This document shows positions 1 to 6,517 of a DNA stretch of 10,267 bases, one piece after another (the first letter of the stretch is position 1; each line of letters opens with the position of its first letter). Position numbers and translations under genes: made by a program. Source of the DNA: Chitinophagaceae bacterium. GTDB taxonomy: Bacteria > Bacteroidota > Bacteroidia > Chitinophagales > Chitinophagaceae. Below the pieces are notes generated by a model. That model did no database searches. It was given only the letters and a program-made list of their open reading frames with translations, and was not told the DNA's origin. The stretch is taken from contig JANYEU010000200.1 of the NCBI GenBank assembly GCA_025362915.1, positions 1-10,267 on the forward strand, read 5' to 3'.

Positions 1-1
1 G

Positions 2-511
2 GCAGATTTAAGTGTAGAAGTAAATGAAAGGGCGGCTATATGGTTGCTGGAAAATGTATTTCATAAACTAGAAGTGCCGTTTGTTATTGCAGGGAAGAAC
101 CCATCGAAGAAGCTGGAGCAGATTGCTTATCTAAAACAACATACCTGCTTGGTGGCTAATCCTTCTGTAGAGAAGATGCAAGAAATGATTGCCAAGGCAC
201 ACATCAACATATTACCCTCTTACCACACCAGTGGCATTAAATTGAAACTATTGAATGCCTTGTATAACGGGCGGCACTGCCTGGTGAATGATGCCACGGT
301 GGTAGGCAGCGGTCTGGAAAGTGCCTGCCACATAGGGAAGGATGCCAATGATTTTATAAATATTATAACCAAGCTGAATGAGCAACCCTTTGGGAACGCA
401 GAGATAATACTGCGTAAGAAACTGTTATTAGGGATGTTTGATAATGAAGCGAATGCGAAACAACAGATAGAATGGATATGGGGAATGAGAATGAAGGAGA
501 ATGAAAACTAA
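2..511 (+). CDS. Glycosyltransferase, C-terminal part (5' end outside window)
   Basis: The reading frame is open from the first complete codon of the window (A-D-L-S-V-E-V-N-E-R) to TAA at 509-511, so this is the last 169 residues of a longer protein. The TTG at 44 is an internal leucine, not a start. The fragment looks like the C-terminal Rossmann lobe of a GT-B (GT1/GT4-like) glycosyltransferase. A strand reading VPFVIAGKNPS is followed by NPSVEKMQEMIAKAHINILPS and then SGIKLKLLNALYNGRHCLVN, which sits where the donor-nucleotide-binding helix of these enzymes lies. A late VGSGLESAC segment follows. The donor and acceptor sugars cannot be inferred, and no neighbouring sugar gene is visible. 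The C-terminus (GMRMKENEN) is charged and probably disordered. The family-level call is fairly secure; the specific function is unknown. Confidence 0.75.
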   Translation, partial: ADLSVEVNERAAIWLLENVFHKLEVPFVIAGKNPSKKLEQIAYLKQHTCLVANPSVEKMQEMIAKAHINILPSYHTSGIKLKLLNALYNGRHCLVNDATVVGSGLESACHIGKDANDFINIITKLNEQPFGNAEIILRKKLLLGMFDNEANAKQQIEWIWGMRMKENEN

Positions 512-600
512 CCGCAGGGTACACAGAGGTATTAACACAGAGTTTCGCAGAGAAAGAAAAATCAAACATATAGGAGCATAGGAAGATAGGAAACATAGAG
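512..600. repeat. Spacer with CACAGAG-type and ATAGGA-type short degenerate repeats
   Basis: Two adjoining low-complexity blocks fill the gap after the glycosyltransferase. Block 1 (512-552) has CGCAGGG, CACAGAG, CACAGAG and CGCAGAG at irregular spacing; the two ACACAGAG copies (521-528, 535-542) are 14 nt apart. Block 2 (570-599) has ATAGGA at 570, 578 and 586 and a final ATAGA at 595, so the period is 8, 8, then 9. CAGAG-rich intergenic sequences of this kind are, from general knowledge, scattered through many bacterial genomes without a known role. No strong hairpin is visible. Confidence 0.6.
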
Positions 601-636
601 CCTATTCCATTACTTTTATCCCACAAAATATAAGAT

Positions 637-1299
637 ATGCTACAATCATCTACCATTAACTTTTTGAGTGAGTTGAAACTGAATAATCATAAGGAATGGT
701 TTGAGAAGAATAGGAAACGATACGAAAGTGCAAAGGCCGATTACCTGCAAATGCTAGAAGGTGTATTGGCTGGCGTGAGTAAGAATGACCCGTCTCTTGC
801 AACTTTGGAAGCCAAGAATTGTGTGTTCAGGATAAATAGGGATGTGCGGTTTAGCAAGGATAAAAGTCCTTATAAAACCAATATGGGTGCGGGATTTGGC
901 AAGGGTGGCAAGAAAATGATTGTGGCGGGATACTACTTACATTGCGAACCGGGTGGTAGCTTTATTGCTGGTGGTATGTGGATGCCTCCGGCACCAGAAT
1001 TGAAAAAGATAAGACAGGAGATAGATTATTGTCTGGAAGAATTTGATGGGATAGTAAAAGCACAATCATTCATTGATACAGTAGGCACTTTGGAAAGAAG
1101 TAGCGACATGGTATTATCTAGACCACCAAAAGGTTACGAAGAAAGTAATCCTGCCATAGAATATCTAAAGCTAAAAAGCTATATAGCTTCCACTCCTATT
1201 ACCGATGCAGAACTAACCAGCAAAGAACTGATACCCAAGATAGTTGCAGCTTGTGCGGCATTGCAACCGTTGATATATTTTATAAATAAAGCGTTGTAG
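637..1299 (+). CDS. DUF2461 / TIGR02453 family protein
   Basis: A 220-residue protein matching the DUF2461 (TIGR02453) family, which usually has about 210-230 residues, so it looks complete. Family hallmarks visible are the N-terminal FLSELKLNNHKEWFEKNRKRY, the central FRINRDVRFSKDKSPYKTNMG (positions ~65-85), then GYYLHCEPGGSFIAGGMWMP (~98-117) followed by a helix PELKKIRQEID. There is no signal peptide or membrane segment, so it is probably cytosolic. The biochemical role of the family is not established, and none is assigned here. The ATG at 637 begins the conserved N-terminus directly; a near-consensus -7 element TACTTTTA (611-618, 7 of 8 matches to TAnnTTTG) lies 18 nt upstream, with no convincing -33 element. 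Its TAG stop is the first three bases of the inverted repeat shared with the convergent gene rnhB. Confidence 0.85.
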   Translation: MLQSSTINFLSELKLNNHKEWFEKNRKRYESAKADYLQMLEGVLAGVSKNDPSLATLEAKNCVFRINRDVRFSKDKSPYKTNMGAGFGKGGKKMIVAGYYLHCEPGGSFIAGGMWMPPAPELKKIRQEIDYCLEEFDGIVKAQSFIDTVGTLERSSDMVLSRPPKGYEESNPAIEYLKLKSYIASTPITDAELTSKELIPKIVAACAALQPLIYFINKAL

Positions 1300-1351
1300 T
1301 TGTTAGAAACCATTCTCCATTTTCTAACAACTAATAACTAACAACTATATC
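1297..1351. repeat. Heptad inverted repeat between convergent DUF2461 gene and rnhB
   Basis: TAGTTGTTAGAAA (1297-1309) is perfectly complementary to TTTCTAACAACTA (1321-1333): 13 bp with an 11-nt loop. The right side is a 7-nt tandem repeat: CTAACAA (1324-1330), CTAATAA (1331-1337), CTAACAA (1338-1344), CTATATC (1345-1351). The stop codons of both genes lie in it: TAG at 1297-1299 for the DUF2461 gene, and TAG of rnhB read from 1345-1347 on the other strand. It could serve as a bidirectional terminator, but the stem is AT-rich with no U-tract, so that is inference. The structure itself is certain. Confidence 0.8.
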
Positions 1352-1923
1352 TTAAAGCTCATCCTGTGATAAGGCGATAGTCCATGGTGTTCAATGGCAT
1401 TTCTGTGTATGAGCGTGCCGTAACCCTTATTGCTTTTCCAGCCATACATTGGGTATTTGTCACTTAATTTTTTCATGTATTCATCCCTATGCGTCTTGGC
1501 CAGTATGCTGGCAGCAGCAATATTGGCATATTTACCATCACCTTGAATGATGCATTTGTGCAATATACCCAGATAAGGTACAAATCGGTTACCATCAATT
1601 AACAATAGCTCCGGCACTTTTGCCAGTTGCGCAACAGCCAAATGCATAGCCTTAAAAGAGGCTTGCAGTATATTTATCTTGTCTATTTCCTCATTGCTCA
1701 CCATTGCCACACCGTAAGCTACGGCATTTTTTTCTATGTATATCCTCAATAAATCCCTATCCTTTTCTTTAACCTGCTTACTATCATTTAATAGCGGATG
1801 ATGAAAGTCTGTAGGCAATATAACAGCCGCTGCAAACACTGGCCCGGCATAACATCCCCTACCTGCTTCGTCGCAACCCGCTTCTATCACATTGGTTTGA
1901 AAAGTATTGATAAGTGCTGCCAT
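1345..1923 (-). CDS. rnhB: Ribonuclease HII
   Basis: RNase HII cleaves the RNA strand of RNA-DNA hybrids and starts removal of single ribonucleotides misincorporated into DNA. The 192-residue protein has the expected length. The signature GCDEAGRG carries the first two metal-binding acids (D18, E19). NDSKQVKEKDR (47-56) is the conserved DSK segment, LLLIDGNRF supplies D110, and AAASILAKTHRDEYM supplies D147, so all four catalytic acids appear present. The conserved C-terminal GYGT and H-x-x-G-L-S-P-x-H-R-x-S-F motifs follow. The ATG at 1923 (read leftward) puts the signature at the usual distance from the N-terminus. The gene is transcribed alone: it diverges from the moxR-type gene and converges on the DUF2461 gene, with the heptad hairpin overlapping its last codons. 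No convincing promoter was found in the 179-nt divergent spacer on this strand. Confidence 0.97.
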   Translation of the reverse strand: MAALINTFQTNVIEAGCDEAGRGCYAGPVFAAAVILPTDFHHPLLNDSKQVKEKDRDLLRIYIEKNAVAYGVAMVSNEEIDKINILQASFKAMHLAVAQLAKVPELLLIDGNRFVPYLGILHKCIIQGDGKYANIAAASILAKTHRDEYMKKLSDKYPMYGWKSNKGYGTLIHRNAIEHHGLSPYHRMSFKI

Positions 1924-2102
1924 TATTAATCGATGATTAAATGATTTGAATGAAAACTAATTACAAAGAAACATAAGGGTAAGTCAAAGGGAATGATTTA
2001 ACCCATTACTAACAAAACTTTATTATCATCGCTTCACCATTAAAGTATTTCTTTGTAACCTTGCCTAACAACAAACGTTATAGCATTATACAACGGCAAA
2101 AT

Positions 2103-3101
2103 ATGCAAAAACAGGAAGATATACAACAGTTAAGCTTGAAGATACAGGAACAATCGGTGGTGATAGACAGGCTAAAAACAGAACTCAAGAAAGTAATAGT
2201 TGGTCAACAAACAATGGTGGACAGGTTACTGATTGGTTTACTAAGCAATGGTCACGTACTGCTGGAAGGTGTACCCGGATTAGCAAAAACATTGACCATA
2301 AAATCACTTGCCGCAGCCATCCATGCGCCGTTTAGCCGTATTCAGTTTACGCCCGATCTGTTACCTGCCGACATTGTAGGCACCATGATTTACAACCAAC
2401 AACGGAATGAGTTTGTGGTACGCAAGGGCCCCATATTCTCCAACTTTATATTGGCAGATGAAATAAATCGTGCCCCCGCCAAGGTGCAAAGTGCGTTATT
2501 GGAAGCCATGCAGGAAAAACAGGTAACCATTGGCGACAGCACTTATCCTCTTTCTGAACCCTTTTTGGTATTGGCTACGCAGAACCCATTGGAACAGGAA
2601 GGAACTTATCCATTACCCGAAGCACAGGCAGATCGATTTATGCTGAAAGTGGTGGTAGGCTATCCCGACAAGAATGATGAACAGTTAATCATCCGTCAGC
2701 AAACGCAAGGTATTGCAGTACCCACCATTAATCAGGTGGCAGATGTAAAGGATATATTGGCCATTAGAGGCTTAGTAAAACAGGTTTATTTGGATGAAAA
2801 GATTGAGCAATATATAATAGACATCGTTTTTGCCACCCGTTTCCCCGATCAGTATGGCCTTCACAAATTGAAGCCATTGGTAAGTTATGGGGTATCACCA
2901 CGGGCAAGTATCCATCTTGCATTGGCGGCAAAAGCTTATGCCTTTATGGAAAAACGTGCGTATGTATTGCCTGAAGATATAAAGGCGATTGCAAAGGATG
3001 TATTGCGCCATAGGATAGGTCTTACCTACGAGGCAGAAGCAGAAAACATCACCGCAGAGAAGATAATAGAGGATATTCTGAAAGCAGTGAAAGTACCTTA
3101 A
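2103..3101 (+). CDS. moxR: MoxR-family AAA+ ATPase
   Basis: A 332-residue MoxR ATPase, a chaperone-like AAA+ protein that typically works with VWA/MIDAS proteins encoded next to it, as here. Walker A is GVPGLAKT (56-63), Walker B ILADE (116-120), followed by the MoxR signature INRAPAKVQSALLEAMQE. Sensor 1 is in LATQNPLEQEGTYPLPEAQADRF (~157-179), and the C-terminal lid carries GVSPRAS (263-269, sensor 2 arginine). I chose the ATG at 2103. A longer reading from TTG 2061 adds 14 residues with no family resemblance and would start inside a possible -7 promoter element (TAACCTTG, 2056-2063, 7 of 8 matches). It is the first gene of a four-gene operon; the next start lies 82 nt downstream across a heptad inverted repeat. 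Confidence 0.95.
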   Translation: MQKQEDIQQLSLKIQEQSVVIDRLKTELKKVIVGQQTMVDRLLIGLLSNGHVLLEGVPGLAKTLTIKSLAAAIHAPFSRIQFTPDLLPADIVGTMIYNQQRNEFVVRKGPIFSNFILADEINRAPAKVQSALLEAMQEKQVTIGDSTYPLSEPFLVLATQNPLEQEGTYPLPEAQADRFMLKVVVGYPDKNDEQLIIRQQTQGIAVPTINQVADVKDILAIRGLVKQVYLDEKIEQYIIDIVFATRFPDQYGLHKLKPLVSYGVSPRASIHLALAAKAYAFMEKRAYVLPEDIKAIAKDVLRHRIGLTYEAEAENITAEKIIEDILKAVKVP

Positions 3102-3102
3102 C

Positions 3103-3179
3103 TAGTTATGAATTATGAAATATGAGTTTAAACCTCATTCTTTTTCACTCATCATTCATAATTCATATCTCATAACTAA
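3103..3179. repeat. Heptad inverted repeat between moxR and the DUF58 gene
   Basis: The left arm consists of heptads GTTATGA (3105-3111), ATTATGA (3112-3118) and AATATGA (3119-3125). The right arm has CTCATCA (3148-3154), TTCATAA (3155-3161), TTCATAT (3162-3168) and CTCATAA (3169-3175). Perfect pairings are TAGTTATGA 3103-3111 with TCATAACTA 3170-3178, AATTATGAA 3111-3119 with TTCATAATT 3155-3163, and ATGAGT 3122-3127 with ACTCAT 3147-3152. The right arm has one extra heptad, which would bulge out. It starts two bases after the moxR stop and ends just before the DUF58 start. Because it sits within an operon, full transcription termination here seems unlikely. Confidence 0.85.
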
Positions 3180-3183
3180 TTAC

Positions 3184-4137
3184 GTGAATATTTTCAAGCA
3201 ATTATTTAATAATAAAAGTGCTTCTTCCAACGAAAAGAAGGAACATTCTACCAATCTCACCCCTTTGGATGATGGGGGTGCTAGTGGTGTAAAATTGCTT
3301 GAAATAAAGAGTCGTAAGCTTACCAACCAACTGTTTACTGGCGAATACCACACTGCATTTAAAGGTGTAGGAATGGTTTTTAAGGAGATAAAACAATATA
3401 GTGCGGGCGATGACATCCGATTTATAGACTGGAACGTGAGTGCAAGGATGGGCAACACGTACAGTAAGGTCTTTGAGGAAGAAAGGGAATTGTCTGTGTT
3501 TCTTGTGGTGGATGCAAGTGCAAGTACGCTGTTTGGCACGGGAAATCAATCTAAAAAGGAAATGATTACAGAGATTGCTGCGGTGCTTTCGTTTAGCGCG
3601 GCGAATAATAATGATAAGACAGGGCTGATATTATGTACAGATACGGTAGAGAAATACATCACGCCTAAGAAAGGTAAAGACCATGTTTTGTACATGATGC
3701 GGTTGCTACTTGGGCATCAACCCAAAGCTTTAAAAACAGATTTATCGAAGGCATTGCGCTACTTGAATAGTAACAGCAAGCACAAAAGCATTGTATTCAT
3801 ACTAAGTGATTTTGCTACGGATGATTATGAACAGATTCTGCGCATCTCGGCTAAGAAGCATGATGTAATAGGCATCAGGGTGTATGATAAGGCAGAGACA
3901 ATACTGCCGAAAATAGGTTTGATGCAAGTAACGGATGCAGAAACGGGCACTACACTTTGGATAGATACACACGATGCAAATGCAAGGGTAGAATGGCAAC
4001 GGCAGCATGATAAGATAGCGGTTACCACACAACAATATTTTAAGAAAGCAGGGGCAGATTTGTTGCAGATTGCTACCGGAGAGGATTATGTGGAGGTGTT
4101 GCAGAAGTTTTTTATAGGAAGGGGTGGTCGAAAGTAA
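3184..4137 (+). CDS. DUF58 family protein with VWA-like MIDAS
   Basis: A 317-residue DUF58 protein, the usual partner of MoxR ATPases in Bat-type operons. The conserved core is SGEYH-like FTGEYHTAFKGVGMVFKEI (~51-69), then GDDIRFIDWNVSAR (75-88) and the KVFEEERE segment. The VWA-like half starts at LVVDASAS: D110, S112 and S114 fit the MIDAS DxSxS, with T185 and D209 (LSDF) as likely third and fourth metal ligands. There is no membrane segment, so it is presumably cytosolic. I prefer the GTG start at 3184 (MNIFKQLF): an upstream ATG at 3115 would add 23 residues encoded entirely by the intergenic inverted repeat. The ~40 residues before the core are low in conservation. It probably links the MoxR ATPase to the membrane VWA protein downstream. 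The stop codon is inside a heptad repeat. Confidence 0.9.
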   Translation: MNIFKQLFNNKSASSNEKKEHSTNLTPLDDGGASGVKLLEIKSRKLTNQLFTGEYHTAFKGVGMVFKEIKQYSAGDDIRFIDWNVSARMGNTYSKVFEEERELSVFLVVDASASTLFGTGNQSKKEMITEIAAVLSFSAANNNDKTGLILCTDTVEKYITPKKGKDHVLYMMRLLLGHQPKALKTDLSKALRYLNSNSKHKSIVFILSDFATDDYEQILRISAKKHDVIGIRVYDKAETILPKIGLMQVTDAETGTTLWIDTHDANARVEWQRQHDKIAVTTQQYFKKAGADLLQIATGEDYVEVLQKFFIGRGGRK

Positions 4138-4165
4138 AAAGTCGAGAGTCGTAAGTCGAAAGTTA
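4124..4165 (+). repeat. Heptad tandem repeat, AAAGTCG type
   Basis: Successive 7-mers in one phase: GTGGTCG (4124-4130), AAAGTAA (4131-4137, contains the DUF58 stop codon), AAAGTCG (4138-4144), AGAGTCG (4145-4151), TAAGTCG (4152-4158), AAAGTTA (4159-4165). Unlike the other heptad loci here, I find no complementary right arm before the next gene at 4221. The phase running back through the stop codon suggests that the repeat overlaps or extended into the gene end. Confidence 0.75.
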
Positions 4166-4220
4166 TATGATATTAATAAACAGCAATAAGTTGGTAAAGC
4201 CTTTTTTTAATCTCACGATT

Positions 4221-5135
4221 ATGAAAAGGATGCTTGCTGCCTTACTGTTTCTACTGGTTACATCAACCACTTTCTCTCAGAAAGTATCGGCAGTTATCAG
4301 TAGGGACAAGATACGGTTGGGCGATTATTTTGATTTGAAGTTACAAGTTCAACCTACCAACAATAGTCGCATAACAGTTAATACTTGGTTTAATATTCCC
4401 GATACATTTACCAACTTTCAAGTGGTTAACCGCCAGCGTATTGATACCGTTTCTATTGCATCCACCAAAGGTTACACGCAGGTTATCACCCTTACTTCCT
4501 TTGATACAGGTCGGCATTCCTTGCCGGCCTTTACGGTAATGGTGGGCAATAAACAATACCATACGCTCCCTTTTTCTGTTACGGTTATTCCGATTGATGT
4601 TACGATGCGCAAGGATTATAATGATATAAAAGATATCATTGAGCCTGAGCCCGAAGAAGATCATACCCTTTGGAAAATTATTGCGGGAGCTATCGTTTGG
4701 GTAATTATTCTATACTTCGTAATCAAGAAATGGATCATTGCCAAAAAGAAAATACTTACACCCATCCATCCCAAAGACTATTCCTTAACCAGTATCTTAC
4801 AGCAATTGGATGCATTGGAAGCTGTTTATCAATCCCACAAATATCAATTATTCTATACTGAGTTGATGGCTATCTGCAAAGATTTTTCCGATTATCAATT
4901 ACATATAACCACACACACCAAAACCACGGCTGAATATATTTCTATCCTGAAAGAAAAAATGCAGAATAAGGATTTATTAAATCAATATATACACCTGCTT
5001 CAAGTGGCGGAGACGGTGAAATTTGCCAAGGCAATTCCCTCTTCGGATGAATGTAAGCAAAGCATTGCGGAGGCAAAGACATTCATTACCCAACTGGCAT
5101 CTTCCCAACATAAAACGGCAGCCGATGTTATTTGA
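4221..5135 (+). CDS. BatD-like membrane protein
   Basis: From the ATG at 4221 the protein has 304 residues and begins with a classic signal peptide (MKRMLAALLFLLVTSTTFSQ, cleavage probable near 20-24). An extracytoplasmic beta-rich domain (~25-135) follows, with phrases typical of the BatD N-terminal domain (VSAVISRDKIRLGDYFDLKL; LTSFDTGRHSLPAFTV). Next come a linker DIKDIIEPEPEED, one membrane helix (~151-169, WKIIAGAIVWVIILYFVIKKW) and a ~120-residue cytoplasmic region resembling the C-terminal part of DUF4381/BatD-like proteins (FYTELMAICKDFSDYQL, TTAEYISIL). An in-frame ATG at 4167 would add 18 residues ahead of the signal peptide and is less likely. Its 3' end overlaps the next start by 11 nt, implying translational coupling. 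It probably anchors or scaffolds the MoxR-VWA complex. The family call is by domain layout; sequence identity to characterised BatD is low. Confidence 0.75.
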   Translation: MKRMLAALLFLLVTSTTFSQKVSAVISRDKIRLGDYFDLKLQVQPTNNSRITVNTWFNIPDTFTNFQVVNRQRIDTVSIASTKGYTQVITLTSFDTGRHSLPAFTVMVGNKQYHTLPFSVTVIPIDVTMRKDYNDIKDIIEPEPEEDHTLWKIIAGAIVWVIILYFVIKKWIIAKKKILTPIHPKDYSLTSILQQLDALEAVYQSHKYQLFYTELMAICKDFSDYQLHITTHTKTTAEYISILKEKMQNKDLLNQYIHLLQVAETVKFAKAIPSSDECKQSIAEAKTFITQLASSQHKTAADVI

Positions 5136-6126
5136 CTGGTGGCCTAACATTGAATTTGCCTATCCGTGGATACTGCCATTCTTGGTAGCAATCCCCTATT
5201 TAATTTATTTAAAAAGGAATAGAAGGCATCAGGAAACGGCAAGCGTACAGGTAAGTACGCTGCAACATTACCGCCCAGTTTATAATTGGAAACTACAGTT
5301 GCGCCCACTCCCTTTTATCCTACGCTGTGTGGCATTGGCCAGTTTAATCATCGCCTTGGCAAGACCGCAGGAAAAGTTTACAGAGGAACAAACTACTGGC
5401 GAAGGGATAGACATGGTGCTTTGTTTTGACATTAGCGGCAGCATGACGAGCCAGGATTTTAAGCCAGACCGCTTGGAAGCAGCCAAAGAAATAGCAAAAG
5501 ACTTTGTGAATAACAGACCCGGCGATAGGATAGGCATTGTAATATTCAGCAGCCAGAGTTTTACCTTATGCCCCATCACATCCGACCATAATACCGTGCT
5601 GACGCAAATAGGCAATATACAAAACGGCTATCTCACTGAAGATGGAACGGCCATTGGCTCCGGACTTGCCACTAGCGTGGACAGGTTAAAAGACAGCAAG
5701 GCAAAGACCAAGATAGTGATATTGATGACCGATGGCGTTGACTTTGGCGGTGTTATCCCTCCAGATATTGCAGAAAAACTGGCCAAACTATACGGCATCA
5801 AGGTTTATTGCATTGGCATTGGTAGTAATCAGGTACTAGATGCCGATCCTAATGGCAAGAGCGGTTCATCGGATGGGAAACTGAGTTTTAATGACAACTT
5901 ATTAAAGCATATCAGTAGCGAAACTGGTGGTCAATATTTCTCGGCTGCCAATAAGGAAAGCCTTGAAGAGAGTTATAAATCTATCAATCAGTTAGAAAAA
6001 AGCAGGGTAGAAACCACCACTTACCATCATTACACGGAAAAATTCCTTCCTTTTGTCCTGCTTGGGCTAGCCTGTATATTAATAGAGTTATTGCTTTCTC
6101 TTACGGTGTTGCGCAAGTTTCCGTAA
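5125..6126 (+). CDS. batA: BatA-like von Willebrand factor A membrane protein
   Basis: A 333-residue protein with two N-terminal membrane helices (~10-28 and ~60-79), a VWA domain (~94-290) and a C-terminal membrane helix (~306-328), the standard BatA layout (N-terminus WWPNIEFAYPWILPFLVAIP). MIDAS residues are intact: D102, S104 and S106 in FDISGSM, T175 in EDGTAIGSGL, and D203 in LMTDGVD. BatA proteins belong to the Bacteroides aerotolerance (Bat) system, described for B. fragilis, where loss reduces oxygen tolerance; the same role here is inference. The ATG at 5125 overlaps the upstream gene by 11 nt and begins exactly at the BatA-type N-terminus; a longer reading from 5023 lies wholly within the preceding gene and is rejected. 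No second VWA gene, TPR gene or batE follows, so the operon is short. Confidence 0.92.
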   Translation: MLFDWWPNIEFAYPWILPFLVAIPYLIYLKRNRRHQETASVQVSTLQHYRPVYNWKLQLRPLPFILRCVALASLIIALARPQEKFTEEQTTGEGIDMVLCFDISGSMTSQDFKPDRLEAAKEIAKDFVNNRPGDRIGIVIFSSQSFTLCPITSDHNTVLTQIGNIQNGYLTEDGTAIGSGLATSVDRLKDSKAKTKIVILMTDGVDFGGVIPPDIAEKLAKLYGIKVYCIGIGSNQVLDADPNGKSGSSDGKLSFNDNLLKHISSETGGQYFSAANKESLEESYKSINQLEKSRVETTTYHHYTEKFLPFVLLGLACILIELLLSLTVLRKFP

Positions 6127-6252
6127 GGCATATTCATTGCCAATAATAATACAGTACAAAATCGTCCTCTAGCATAATAATTCAAGTCTTCTTATTTAAA
6201 TAAACAGCTTCATTTCAGCCTGAAAACCTATTTACTTGCGGTATCGTGCTAC

Positions 6253-6334
6253 TTATAAGTTTTATAAGTGACCTTTTGCCAGTAAAAGGTGTGTTATAAG
6301 TTTTATAAGTGACCTTTTACCAGTAAAAGGTGTG
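6253..6334 (+). repeat. 41-bp tandem duplication with two hairpins per copy
   Basis: Copy 1 is 6253-6293 and copy 2 is 6294-6334. They differ at one base (G6278 versus A6319). Each copy has an ACTTATAA/TTATAAGT-type inverted repeat (6251-6258 with 6262-6269 at copy 1; one base imperfect at copy 2) and a second stem ACCTTTT...AAAAGGT. In copy 2 the second stem is a perfect 9+2+9 palindrome (6312-6320 with 6323-6331). In copy 1 the single difference turns one A-U pair into G-U if read as + strand RNA. Confidence 0.95.
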
Positions 6335-6479
6335 TTGTTTTCTGTGTAATTGGCACAAATAAAAAACTGATATGATAAATCCTTCAAAATAGATTAAGAA
6401 TAAAGTATGGGACATTGGCATTCTTTTGCTACAATAATTGAATTATATAAAGCACTAAAAACCTTTAGAGGCTTTTCAA

Positions 6480-6510
6480 TTGATAGAAAGATTGGTTAGT
6501 GTTACCTTTG
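6480..6510 (+). promoter_or_regulatory. Bacteroidota-type promoter of the YcxB-like gene
   Basis: TACCTTTG at 6503-6510 matches the -7 consensus TAnnTTTG fully. TTG at 6480-6482 sits 20 nt upstream, the expected -33 spacing. The element ends only 7 nt before the ATG at 6518, so the transcript would have almost no 5' leader. Confidence 0.65.
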
Positions 6511-6517
6511 CTGCCTT

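Larger units (their letters stand above)
6127..6517. other. 391-nt gene-free stretch between batA and the YcxB-like gene
   Basis: I see no plausible gene on either strand. From left to right it holds a 12-bp palindrome TTATTTAAATAA (6192-6203), a 13-bp palindrome TTTCAGCCTGAAA (6213-6225), a 41-bp tandem duplication with internal hairpins (6253-6334), an unremarkable AT-rich segment (6335-6479), and the promoter of the next gene (6480-6510). No classical GC-rich stem with a U-tract is present to end the bat operon; the hairpins of the duplication are the best candidates. Confidence 0.7.

Noticed and set aside
2061..2102. TTG start of the MoxR gene at 2061
   Set aside because: The 14 extra residues resemble nothing in the family and the TTG overlaps a possible -7 promoter element; ATG 2103 is better.
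1924..2102. Regulated divergent promoter between rnhB and moxR
   Set aside because: Only near-matches to the -7 element (such as TAACCTTG at 2056) and no properly spaced -33 TTG were found, and there is no operator-like palindrome.
3115..3183. N-terminal extension of the DUF58 protein from ATG 3115
   Set aside because: All 23 extra codons are the translated inverted repeat; conserved sequence begins well after the GTG at 3184.
5023..5124. N-terminal extension of BatA from ATG 5023
   Set aside because: It lies wholly inside the BatD-like gene in another frame, and the BatA-type N-terminus begins at ATG 5125.
2103..6126. MoxR-VWA conflict or phage-defence system
   Set aside because: MoxR plus VWA genes do occur in some predicted defence loci, but the DUF58, BatD-like and BatA order, membrane topology and housekeeping neighbours fit the ordinary Bat operon.
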